Below are positions 40,030 through 52,100 of a stretch of DNA of 64,000 nucleotides, piece by piece. Below the pieces are notes generated by a model. That model had not been told where the DNA came from and searched no databases. It was given only the letters and a program-made list of their open reading frames with translations. The position numbers and the translations under genes were made by a program. Numbering within the stretch: position 1 is the stretch's first letter; every line of letters begins with the position of its first letter. The DNA is from Macrocystis pyrifera (lineage: Eukaryota; Sar; Phaeophyceae; Laminariales; Laminariaceae). The stretch lies in the NCBI GenBank assembly GCA_031763025.1, contig JASSKH010000021.1, positions 10,686,776 to 10,750,775 of the forward strand. Reading direction: 5' to 3'.

Positions 40030-42300
40030 CTTTGGGGCCAAGTACACGGCATGGGCTTGGGTACCGATTAGTGCGCATCCCGTTCAAGGTTGCGGCAATA
40101 CGTGCTACGTATCTGAAACCAGGCAGAGCAGCAGGTTCATGAGTGTGATCACAGACGGTATCGCCACGAAGGATATTGTTGGTCATGAGCTCAGTCACAC
40201 CAACAGCGGGACTATAGAGGTGTGCAGTTCGGAATTCGACCGTGCGTAAAACGCCCACAGGTGAAAAGACTTGAAAACGATTCCTTGTACTCGAAAATGT
40301 ACAAGATATGCCCCGCCGCAGCAGCTACTGTCCGCACTAGCGCATACTGGTGCATCATATCGTATCTTCGTTGAAGTTGCACCCGGAGTTGGACAACATC
40401 CAGCTGCTCCCCGCCACAAAATTGAGCAGTTATGTTAATCGTGTATATAATCCGCTTTGTGTTCTTGTGCCAGCATAGTGCTTGGAATGATGTTTCATGT
40501 GTGGGCCTTTCAGCGTAAAATGGCAAACATCCGTAAGAGCCAGAGTCAACTTTGGTTTTCCAGAGCAGAGTCCAGAAAAAGGTGGTTGGGGATATATATG
40601 TGAATGTCGTGCATGTTTTAGGCCTCCCACTCGGCGGCGCCTCGCAGATCTCTACAAAGCGCATGTTTATTTCTAGGCTACAGATCACAGAGAACAGCTT
40701 GCAACACCATTTCCTGCATATTTTGGGATCTGCGAGTAAAATTCGTTGTGTAAAGTTGACCGGCGTAAAACATGAAGAAAATAACTGATTTAAGGCCGGC
40801 ACAAGAGCACGACGCCTGCAGTCACTGCAGTAATTAATCCACCCCCGCCCACCCACCCGACCGCCCACACCACCAACCCACCCATGCGCCGTCACATTCC
40901 GACCCAACCCCAACTCAACGCAATCCACCCTAACCCATTCGAACGTTCATCTGATGGTGTGTTCAATTCTCGTTCTGACAGGAAGCGTCGCACGAGCGGT
41001 AGCCCCTACAGCCACGTTCCAACTATTCTAACTTGTGACCAGCCGGTGACAAAGCGATATCAAAGGGCTGCTACGAAGAAAGCGAGGTAAGTTTATGGTC
41101 GGATACGCCCAACCGTCAGATATTGTTGTCCGACAGGCAAATGTGGTGAATATATCCATCGATACACCACTTCCTGGACGAAAATGTAAGCATCGCTTCA
41201 ACAATAACATGAATACCAAACTGTCCTTACGTTTACGTGCAGAGTGGGATATTTTAACCGAGTCAACTCGTGGGAGGTTTTACCGTCGACAGACTTCTCT
41301 GGACAACCCGTGCTACCAAATGCCCTCCCTTCTCTCTGCCTCCAGTACGCTTTGGGCGTCTCTTATCGCTTTCAGGAGAACAGATTTCATATGTCAGTTA
41401 CGTCATGCGCGTGGAAGCTACGATGCGAGTGGACGTTTTCGGTCAAGCCTTTTCTGACTGCCACGGATCCGTAAGGCCACGGAGGCATCCTCAAGCATTT
41501 TTGTTGTCGATTCGACGCCCGTATATGTTTCGGGGAAACATGCAAAATAGAGCAAGGGACTCGCAACCAAGATGTAGATTCATAAGTTTCATAACAATCG
41601 ATGCAAACACACAAAAATCCAGATCATTTTAGCTCTTTTTACCTCTAATTTTGGGCCCATTCTCTTACTACCTCCCATAGGAACGGAATTGCCTTTTCGG
41701 CGGGACTTTCGGGTACACGTCAAGAACAGATACAACATCCGCCTGGAGCACAGCATTATTGTTCGTAGTGAATGCCTATTTGAATCGGTGATGTAACCAA
41801 AGTTCTCACTCGTGAAGTATAACATTTTGGCGATTTTTCAAGTTTTTTTTGCTGCTGGCTCGCAACTTCGAGTCGACGAAACCACCTCTTGAGTCATTTA
41901 TGGCTTCCTACGACCAACGTTTGGCGCACCCGGCGCCCTGACACACCCCATCAAGAGCGCCCATCAATTCAGCGGGCTTCCTTTTCCTGTGAGGAGCTGC
42001 AACTGTCCGCAAGTGAAGTGCAAACGTCCCGTTTGGGGTTGTGCTGTGTTGTCTTCGTGCACCACCCCAAATTTCGATCAATTTCGTCCACTGCAGCATA
42101 TCTAAGTCGAGGAAGCGCGTGAGGTGGATCTAAGGAGAATCGCTGGGTGCTGTGACGAGGCTCTCTTGGGTCACACCCGATCTTTGGTCCAGGCACGAGC
42201 CAGCTGAAGGTGCACGCAGCGTGTCAGAATAGCGGACCCCGATTTGTGTTCCGATCAAAACAACTCGAGATTAAGGTCACCTGGAAACCCGGGGGTGGGG
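40030..42300. other. No gene supported
   Basis: Region between the two divergent loci. It has a CCCACCCGACC-type C-rich tract (about 40,838-40,895) and overlapping ORFs at 41.1-41.6 kb without recognisable domains. Promoters of both loci could lie here, but I see no convincing motif. Confidence 0.4.
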
Positions 42301-42545
42301 TGTACTCGATAGGAGAGATGTACTCGATCTTATGCATGGCCGTAGTCGTACGACCATAGACCCTCGCATCCCTACAATGCCGGGACGGAGCATGCCGGGT
42401 TTTCACCGACCAGGCAGACATTGCTTGCACCAAGCGCGAAGCGCCGTGAGGTGTCCGGCGAGTCGCTGAAAGGGTGAGCTGCATCTTACTAAGAACCGCT
42501 TGTGAGGCGGACATGCATATGGATGACAGCTTCAATGAGGGGTGG
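42300..42545 (+). repeat. Family-C dispersed repeat, copy 2
   Basis: Shares ATGGCCGTAGTCGTA, CCCTCGCATCCCTACAATGC, TTTTCACCGACCA and TAAGAACCGCTTGTGAGG with the 54.7 kb copy, in order. It lies just upstream of the LINE remnant, but nothing shows they are one element. Confidence 0.8.
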
Positions 42546-42981
42546 ATAATATCTTCCGTGCCCTCAACATACTTGAAATTGAAGATCGGTTACATCTTCG
42601 GCCTACCCCAACCTCGTGGTGGGGCGAAGCCCATCGGATCTACTGTACGACGGTCCACCGGTGGTCATGCAGACCACAGCCTCGGTAGAGAAGAACCATG
42701 TGCGGTCTGGCAGGTGAAATACTGACGGCGCGGGGTGGTGGCGACGATTTGTATAAAAAATCCGATGCTAGGAGTTCGTTTCAATAGCAGAGGAGAAGCA
42801 TCGCCACGTAGGAGAGCGTAATGGGTACAGCTCGGGGAGAGGGGAGGCTGAGCATCGCGTGGGTAAGCAAACACTCTGACAGCGGAGACGAGAGTGTCGG
42901 GGTTGGGGCGGGCGGGGACTGCTGCACCCAGCCATTGGAAACGAAGCAACGTACGGGGATAGAAGACAGAGAGCCTGTATC

Positions 42982-43491
42982 GTGATAAAAGGGAAAATAC
43001 AGAGAAAAAAAAAAAAAAAACGGAGGGGTTGGACCTCGCGTCGGCTAGCAAAGTTTACAGCGAAGGAGGCACTTGCGGCGGTAGCGACCTACAATGTGCG
43101 CACCCTGGCTGAGAAAGGGAAGAATGGGTATGTCTATGCTGAGTGCGTGCTGGCGAAGGCCCGACAACTGGGCTGTGACTTCATCGGCCTGCAAGAAAGA
43201 AGGAGACCTGGGAAAGTCAAGTGTTTTCCAGCAGGATACCGAGTTCTCTGCTCTGAGCAAGAAGAAACGGATGGCAGGCAAGGACTATACGAAGTTGGTT
43301 TGGCCGTGAATGAAACGATATGGCGTACGTCTGGTTATACCCGCCATTTGTTTGACGAACGCCTTATGCCTAGCTTCTGCCCCACCGGAGGCAAACCTCA
43401 ACACACAGGTGAAAGAGGAACTTTGGAAGAAATTGGAGCACATGGCTGGACAGACTCCAACGAAATAATGTATATTCGCGCTGGATGCTAA
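42982..43491 (+). pseudogene. LINE endonuclease fragment (APE-type)
   Basis: About 170 codons. After a Lys-rich start it reads AAVATYNVRTLAEKGK, then AKARQLGCDFIGLQERRRPG and GLYEVGLAVNETIWR. The N in TYNVRTL and the E in IGLQE correspond to conserved endonuclease/exonuclease/phosphatase residues. The downstream part of the domain, including the usual GDFNA and HTW-type motifs, is absent, so it is truncated. Confidence 0.85.
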
Positions 43492-43517
43492 CCGTTATCT
43501 GCCAGTTTTAAGAAGGC

Positions 43518-44287
43518 ATGCGAGCTTGCGTGCGCACGGATGACGGTGACCACTTGGAACGGTTTGACGCCACTCAGGCGCTGCGGCAAGGATGTGTGAT
43601 ATCACCACTTATGTTCCATATCTTCTTCGTTGCTGTGATACACGCCGTATTGGTACGCCAAAGTGAGTATTTTGAGGGACTTGGGTCACCTCCATGAGGA
43701 CCTCGGCGAGGACGGGGAGAAGGTTGAGCCACTAACATGCGTACGGAGGGCAGTATGGGGTATGGTATACGCGGACGATGCGGGCATTGTGTCTAGGTCG
43801 GTGCAAGGCCTTGCGAAGATGATAACTGTCATTGTGATTGTTTTCGAAGTAGCAGGCCTCGCCGTTTTCAAAACGAAAACCGAGGCCTTGCTGCTGCGGA
43901 CACCGAACCAGACAGATCTCACCGCTCGTCATCGAAGCAGCGGGACAGAGGTATAAACAGACGACGCATTTTCTGTACCCGAATGTATTGTGGTTGCGCC
44001 CGCGATATTTTGCCAGATATCACAAGGCTGATCCGACTTTCATGGAAATACACAGTCGGTTCAAACGAGAGCTGTACGGTATGAAGGATACCCCGTTCAC
44101 TCTAAACGTGCGCATGCTAAAGGTCGAGGCGATGAAGACCCTGCTGTACGGGTGTGTGGCGCGAACTCTTGGCCAGAAGCACTTTGCTGAGCTCCGAACG
44201 GCACACCACAAACTCCTCCTGCGGATCATTGGCTTCCAGCGCCGACAACGCACCGACCACCTCATGCCGTACGCCAAGGCCCTCTAA
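43518..44287 (+). pseudogene. LINE reverse transcriptase fragments
   Basis: One frame gives ALRQGCVISPLMFHIFFVAV, ending at a stop near 43,697. A second, starting about 43,663, gives WGMVYADDAGIVSRSVQGL, with the catalytic YADD of the RT palm. A third, 43,988-44,287, gives LKVEAMKTLLYGCVARTLG and HHKLLLRIIGFQRRQ, typical of the thumb and connection. At least two frameshifts separate them and RT motifs 0-4 are missing. Confidence 0.88.
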
Positions 44288-44542
44288 AAGGCACAATGCG
44301 AGAGCGTTGAGACAACCTTGCGCAAACGACCCCTCCTCTTTGCGGGGATTGCGCAGCGGACGAGCAATGAGCAGCTGACCCATCGGGTGATGTTTGGGAC
44401 GGTGGTTGGTGGGGAGAACCTGAGACCAGACAGATCAGAAACGAACTGGGCTCAATATCCAACAAACGACCTCAGGGCTTTTCAAGCCACCAAGAGGTCC
44501 ACGGAAAGCTCCCCATTGCCCTTCGGAGTAGAGACGGTGTAA
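44288..44542 (+). pseudogene. LINE C-terminal tail fragment
   Basis: After a stop, the frame continues TTLRKRPLLFAGIAQRTSNE and RVMFGTVVGGENLR. This is the segment that usually follows the LLYG...LRRILG region in these elements. Confidence 0.65.
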
Positions 44543-44799
44543 TGGCCGAGAGCGGCTAAGAAGAGCGGGACGTGGGGCCGGGGGTCGTCGAATCGGCTGA
44601 AACTGTTTCATGGCGAGGTAGCACAGGGACGAGACGCCGAGACGTCGGCTGCGCCACGCAGCTGAAGACGCCAAGAGCGGCGACAAGGGAAATCGGCGGG
44701 GGGGGGGGGGGGGGCAACCGCACTGATACAGTTGTCGACGAGTGGAGAAGCGAAATGCTTGATTGGGTGTCTAGTTATTGGTTCCAATAGCCCTTGAAC

Positions 44800-45901
44800 T
44801 CTAGCAACTTTAGTTGTTTCTTGTTCAGTTGTTCAGGGGGGGGGGGGGGGGCAGTGCTGACACTTGACACCTCTATTGACGAGAGTAGAAAGGAGACGGC
44901 AAAGGGTGTTTGTAGGTCTCGAATCGGTTTTCTAGCACCCACTTTACTATTACCGCCCGGAGTACGACTTTAGGTTATTTTCTCGCTCTTCCTCCTTGTT
45001 TTTGCCGTGTCTCTCTGTTTGTTTCCGTTCCCTCTCCTACGTCCTTATACTGGTGTGTCTTCCTCTCCTTCGTGTTGCTTCGTCCGTGTATCTGCAATTT
45101 GTCCTTCTCAAGTACGCGTGCGTTCCTTCTGGCAGCCTGTCGGACCCCTTTGCGTTCGTTGTATTATATTTAACTTAAAACACTATTTTTGTTCTATTTA
45201 CTTTAGAATGTATTCCCTGGTACGTAATGGTTGTGTTGTTGTGTTCTCGCACCCGGTACGCAGGTATTTCACTCGATTTACCAATGGATTTGCGAAAAAA
45301 ATAAATGCTTTTTGGTCTTTCTGTGTCTCACAGTCTGTAACCACAGAATTAGTATCTCTTTAGGACGAATAATCAAGACATACATTGTGTATCTGATGAA
45401 GCTGGGTTTAGAAAGGACGGTTTAAAGTGATGACAACGTACACCTTAACCGAGGACCTACCCAGTATCGTCGGCCATATTTTGTGTTTTACATGATATGC
45501 GTCGTATACCTGGGTTATCGGGTTGCACTTTCAAGTTTTCTGAAAGACAGTCTCTGGGTGACGTGTAGTAAACTTCCCAATTGTATGGAGCTCCTCAAGT
45601 AAGGAACCCCAGAAGGCAAAAAAGAGGTGTAACCCTATCGCCTGCAGCACGTGTCCGCGATAACACGATGGATGCCAAACCAGCCTGAACAGAGAACTTT
45701 TGCGAGCAATGAAAAATAATAAGACGATACGGGCCGAATTACTAAACTGATAAATCATCTTTGATCGCTGCGCCACAACGCGAAACGAGAAAAAACAACA
45801 CGCCACCCGATTCTTGTACTCTTCGAAAATATATTTTCATTACCATCGACGCTGCCGCTGACTAGCACTTCCGCCGTATCCTACACCATAATTTCGCCAG
45901 C
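44800..45901. other. No gene supported
   Basis: T-rich with a G-run at 44,838-44,851. Plus-strand ORFs at 45.0-45.4 kb are hydrophobic but show no domain. The GAGCTCCTCAAGTAAGGAAC hairpin motif occurs near 45,588. Confidence 0.4.
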
Positions 45902-46195
45902 TTGGGCGAGGTCATTCAACCCTACCAGCAACAGGGGGTGGAAGTCGCGGCAGCAGTTACGCGAAATGGAATGATTCCGCGAGCTTCCACATCTCCAGGC
46001 CTACTTGCCAATATGCCCTCCGAAAAGCGGCGACGTGGAGTTGCTGCCATGGCGGAATGCGGGAGGGTTAGCCGGTCGGCGAAGAAGCCCGGGACCACGG
46101 AAGCAGGACGAATGAGCGCAGCAGACTTGGCGGCGAAAAAAATGCTCCTTCCCTTCATTGACGAGCTCTCCTTCATAGAGATTTCTCTCGCTGAG
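45902..46195 (+). CDS. Candidate exon, Arg/Ala-rich with an amphipathic end
   Basis: Ends at a perfect donor GCTGAG|GTGAGT in phase 0. Encodes SPGLLANMPSEKRRRGVAAM, then SAADLAAKKMLLPFIDELSF and IEISLAE. The last part looks like a helix. No domain recognised. The 5' limit is uncertain; an acceptor TTTCGCCAG lies at about 45,900. Confidence 0.5.
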
Positions 46196-49100
46196 GTGAG
46201 TATCAAAAGCGGAAGAAAATGCAAGCTTTTAGTTTACACAGCCGGGACAAAGAGGTGAACCCAATTGAGATGGCTTTGAAGCGGCCGACCAACCGACTGA
46301 CCGACCGAACGACCTACCGACCGACCGACCGGGGCCAACGCGCACAAGCTGACCACTGATACAAAATTTCTGATGCCCGAGTTCCTAGCCAGAATACCTA
46401 CGTTGTATTACTACCGCGTACATATATGTGCGCACGATACTTGGGCAGGAGCGTTGGCAACCCCCCGCGAACGCATAGAGCCTTCTTACTTATATGCTAC
46501 AGCGGAAATATAAAGTCTAAAGCGAAGAGGCACGCACTACGTGTGTAAAAAGAGGGAACCTACTTTTTAACTTTTTTATCAGATCCCTAACCTGAGAAAC
46601 TGTGCACCTTACCCAACAATCGACTTTCTTTGACAATAACCGTTTCGTCCAACCAGATGAACAGTCCTACCGACACAAGTCATACGCAGACAAACGAATT
46701 GAACGTACGTAGCAAACCATAATACGTGGTACTGCGCCACCAATAGGTGGTTTCTCTGTTGCAGAGTCCCATAAAAACATCATTTGTTGGTAGATATGTC
46801 ACGGATGACATCATAAGTCAGTATGGTGCAGTCGCTGCTTGATATTACGAGGTCATCTGATACGTGTCGCTCGTACGACAGCACATCATCGACACGTCGT
46901 CACCACCCATCTAAATAGTAATAATGCTATGTGCGGTATCGCGATTTTGGTGTGGTAGCAACGCGTAGCAGTAGGTCTTATATGATATGCTACGTGTACA
47001 TGTACTAGTAACGAGTATTCTCTTGTACTCGGTTCGTAGTCAGAGAACAGCATAGTCTAGCTACAGGACATCAAAGTACACGGGGTTATGCTTACAAGCT
47101 TGTAGCGTCGGCTGAGTTCCGTCAAAAGCATTACGGATTGTACGTATTGGAACAAGGCTGTTGGATTCGACCATCGGCCCTTTGTCGGTTCAATCGAAAA
47201 CAACCCAGGAACCTACAGATGTACGAGAGAACTTTCGAGGAATATGTTATAGGGTCGTCGTGGATACCTGGTGTGATTTGGGATCCTATAACTTGTTTCA
47301 TGCTTAAGGTAGGGCCCAACGCTACCCCCCTTACCGCAGCATGGTGTAGACGCGTGCCACCATTGATAGGGATAGCAGGTTGTTCATTCGGTTGAACGTT
47401 CCGTTTATCGGCCTCAGAGTATCTGAAACGAGGAAGGGCCCGCAGAATATATGAGGCGCACCTCTAACGTGGCATAAAAACAGCAACATCGCTAGCTACT
47501 AGCCTGACAGCTACGATGGTGGCGCCTTGTTCTTGCGCAGTCTGCTACTCCGCTCCAACGTGCACTCGTCTCGCTGCACACCACAATGGATCTTTCTCTC
47601 TCCTGAGTACGTTCTAACAGGTAAGATCACTCTGTTGAGAAAGTCTACAAAATCCAGCATTTTTCTACAAACTCGGTATTAATTTGTCCTCTTTGAATCT
47701 CTCGCTTTATCACCCCCCCCCCCCCCATTTGCGTTCTTCTTTGTACCCTCCCGACCATACCCCACCAGCGTGGAAATCCCAGCGGGGTAGGGCTTGCCCC
47801 CTCCAACACGGTCGCGAAAGATGCGATGGAACTCTTCCAATCCTCCTATCTCTACACGGAAGGCCTAGACAGTCTCGGGAAGGCCACCCTGGCGTCGTCG
47901 AGCCGACTCAGGTCGTCGAATAGTCCATCGCGAACGAAGAATGGAGAGTCGGGTGCGACAGCCCAGGCGAGGGACGGCGCTGGCGGCGTGGGTAACACCT
48001 CCTCCTTCTCTTCATCCTCCTCCGCACGGCGTGATATAAGCAGCAAACTGAAACACGGAGCGTTCCCCAGGCCGGAGGCAGCCGTCCGCAACGGCAGCCA
48101 TTCTCCAGTGTGCCCAGGGAGTGGAAAAAATTCTGAAGCTTTTTCAGAAAGCGGTGATCACGACAAGAAACAGGGTGACAGCAGAAAACGATGGAAGCGT
48201 GATGGCAAAACTGAAATACGGGAACCCCAGCAATACGCACAGTCAGCCTTCGTTTGCCAAGACGAGCAGAACGGATCAAACTCCCCGGGAGGGGGTATCG
48301 GTGGCTACCGCGGTGGGGGTAGAACTCTAGGCAAGGGGGAACAGCTTGTCTCAACGAGCTTTAAGAATATCGGAGGGGCGCGACTGGCATCGGGAAGTCC
48401 AGATATCGGAGCCGTGCTTCGAAGGTTCGTTGCTGAGTGGTGCTCTAGACAAAGTACGGTGTGGAACCATGGAGTGATGGGTATATTTCATCAGTAATAT
48501 GCTACGCTCCGTGTTTGCATCCAATGTTTTGGCTTTTTTCACAAAATAGTATATAAGATATAAATGACCGAACCTTTTGGAAGGACAGACGCACATCTGT
48601 TAGCATGCAACCGTGAGGCAAGATGAACCACCCATAAGGCAATCCTCAGGTATATCTCGGATGCGAGTATCGCGCTCTTCGATCGACACAACATGGCATC
48701 GTGCTGTTGTACGAGAAAGCGAACTCGAAGCCTCAAGCTCTACAACTCTGGCGTTTTTGTTTGCTGTCCCTACCTTTCTTCCGCATGTGAGCGGTCAATC
48801 AGGGTATCAAACCGCCGTATCCTAGTGTACACTTGATCATATCCGTCCGTCAAGACTGTGCTTGGCACCAATACACTAGTTTTAGTGTAGAGGTCAGTCA
48901 AGCGCCCAAGCCGCGGTCTCGTAGCACATGTTTTTCACAACCGCCTGGTAAGACTTCGTTCAACGTTAAATATATATAAATATTAATGTGCGGAGGCGGT
49001 CAGTCCATTGCTCAAACCGCTATTTCCATACTATATAAGATCGTACCCGTTGGTCAAGGCTTCATTTTGCGTGAATAATCTACTGTTTTGTGTACGGGGG

Positions 49101-52100
49101 AGGCTGGTCAAGGTATTCAACCGTGGTTTTCTATAGCATATTTTGATGGTAACCGTAAGCCATGGCTTCTTTTGAGTCTTGCTAACTAGATTTAATGTAT
49201 AAGAGCAGTCGGTCGAGCCGCTAAAAACCGTACTGTCCTAGCACAGGTAACCGTAAACGCCCGGCAAGGCTTCGTTTGACGTTTATATTGTAGGAGGCGG
49301 TCAGTCAAGGCGTCAAACCGCGGTCTTCTACCATGTGTAACCATGCCCGTCCATCAAGGATTCGTTGACGTCAATATACCAGTTTTAGTGCAGGGGGACC
49401 GTGATTCAATCGATCAAACCACGGTCTCCAATATCATAGCCGTCCGCCAATGCTTCGTTTGACGTTGATATACTAGCTTCAGGGTGCGAGGAATGTCTGC
49501 CAAGCGGTCAAACCGCGGTCTTCTCAAACATGATTGATCAAACTGGGGAAACACAGAACACTAGTATCTCGACATGACACACCACCGGGTGCTGTGCTGC
49601 TGCTCGCTACTTCCTGCGCAGATACCCCCAATTTTGTACTTTCATGGGTATATCTTCGGAAACAGTGAGGGGACTATCCCCAAAATACCACCCTCCCGGA
49701 TGGACGCTGAGACTGTGCGAAGAAGTTTTGGATGATTGCTGGAAGGCGGAAGAAGAAACGAGACCACAAGCGAGGGCGGGAGGCGCGGGTGCGGCACATC
49801 GGAGAGCTCAACACGCCATTGCGGGTGAGGGCATCTACTACTCATGCGCATGCACAGGATTTCCCTGGTTTATGTGTTACACTCTTCTCCGGAAATGAAA
49901 ATACCGGTCCGGTTGGTTCTTGACATGGCCACTCAAAGGATTCTGACGGAGTCTGGCATGCAACTAAAGCCGTTCGAGATGTTCACAGGACTCTTCACAA
50001 GCCATGACTACAATTCACGGGACGGGTTCGGCCCCGTTGAGTCGGGCCGAGATTTTTGTTTTCGTTGTCACGGGCTAGGTCAGGTTACTGTTACCCGACC
50101 AGTCTCGAGGTGACCCGCGAGGCTTGGCCCAACCCGTGGACACCCCTGGATATTCGTTTGTGAATAATCTGACGGTCGTTACTTCTGCCGGCGTGTAATG
50201 GCTGTTTTCGGCATCAGTCATATTAGAATACGCACAAAAAAATCCGCTGACGGAGAGAGACGCGTGGTACGATAGGCACATGAGCACTTTTTAGCTTTGC
50301 AAGGCAATATTTTTGACTGATGGAGCTAGTCAACGGAGGAAGTACCCGGTGATCACCCGGATATATAATATCCCATTTTTGTTGCACGTTATATGTGGTT
50401 ACGTGGCACCTATCGTCATCCGCGTAAGCTTACCTATTTTGTTAGACGTCACGTCTGACTTACTATGTTGATATGAAGCTCCTAAAATGAGGAGGCCCCG
50501 CAATAAGTTGGTGTAGTAACCTTGTACCTGGTACCATATATGCCACCCCTCGTGATACGAAGTGGCTGAAAAATTGTAGTAGGCTTAAGGAGGCCTCTAT
50601 ACCAATAAAGTACTCGCCCGGGAATGCCGCTCTGACAACCCTTCTACAGTGGCGGATATGCGGGTGAAACTGAAAAAGGGTACCACGTGAGCTACTGTAC
50701 GTAATGTGAATCCATCCATCCACTTTGCTCAGGAGGCAGTCCGCAGGCACAGGCTCGTCTCCGACCTACTTCTTGTGGGTGTGGTGGTGTGTTGCGGTAG
50801 AAAGAGGCCACACAGCTGGAAGCACCGGTGTGTGCAAAGGATTAACCGGTGAAACTCAACGGTGCCCGTTCCAAACGGATCCTGGAGGGAGCAGCAAACA
50901 CTCCCACTACCCCAAACGGTTTTACATTATCCTTCGAGGTAGCATTGTTTTACACTTCGCTTTCATTTCCGGCTCATATTGGTTCAGAGAGAACAGCACA
51001 GCGGAGGGTGCCCCGCAGTATGTAGGCATGCGGGACTGGAGTAATGTTCCGGCGGAGGGCTAATAACCGAAACTGTATCTGCGTCTGTGCACGAACCGTC
51101 GGACAGATTTGCGATCTAGATCATTTGCACGCTAACCTACCGTTGTGAGGTGTTGTGCAGGATCTGGATACTACGGATCACCAAGTTCTAGATCGTGCAG
51201 GCTATATTCACGGCTCCCACCCGGAAAAGTGACCAAAATCACGCAGATCGGGGATCTACCTGTCCTGAAAAATTGACATGACCTGCCCGAGGTGTCTCAC
51301 ATTGTCAGCGAATCAAAAACTCCAAGAACTAGGCAAGGTACAAACATAAAAAATGAAATTACTATCAGCTTTTGGAACCCCGGCAGTCGGAAGCTATTGG
51401 CGGTAACGGCACCAACAGCACATAGCATCACAGGCGACCGCTCCCTCCCTCGCCCCCTCTGCACAATGTGAGCGTAAAAACACAGTTGAACAATGTAGCA
51501 CACCATTAGGCATACCGCACCGAATCGAGAGGGTGTCGACACTTTGTAGGGTTGGTTCAATGTCTCCACATGGAGTTTTGTTTAACGCTCGTATTGGTAC
51601 AAGAGGGAGGGTTTGCGGGCCACCAGCGACGGCTCGATATCATGTGTAGCCTTCGCTTTATGTAGCTCTGTGTTCGCAGTCATCACCCCAACCGTGAACC
51701 GCGTCCGACGTGCCGGGCCTATTCTTATGCTTCGTGATGGTGCGTACAGGAGCAGAGGGTCGATCGATGGCCCAGGTGGCCCCCATCGATCTTTGGTGCC
51801 TAGCGCAGGCGAAAGATCTCCAAGTGCTGGAAAAGGTGAGGATCCTATTTGCAGCGCGAAGTGGGAGCACAATAATATGTCTACCGAGGCCAAGCTACGG
51901 CGAGTGAACAACACGTTCGGTCCCACACACTTGGAACCTGCCGGAATCTTGAAACACGAATCTTTACATACCCGGTATGTTAGTATTCCCGTTTTTGACA
52001 CGCGTTTTTAGTTGTATTTTGCTTGCTACGGTGGACCATAGTAAGGAAGACCCATCATAAATACACCAAAACCGCTATATTCCAGTATTTTTCCTAAGCA

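Larger units (their letters stand above)
42740..44800 (+). mobile_element. Degenerate LINE-type non-LTR retrotransposon
   Basis: A 5' region ends in a long A-run (about 43,004-43,020). Then comes an endonuclease piece, reverse-transcriptase pieces in shifted frames, a downstream tail, and G-runs at 44,698-44,713 and 44,838-44,851. The order endonuclease, RT palm, thumb is that of APE-type LINEs. It lacks the RT fingers and is broken by frameshifts and stops, so it is inactive. Confidence 0.85.
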
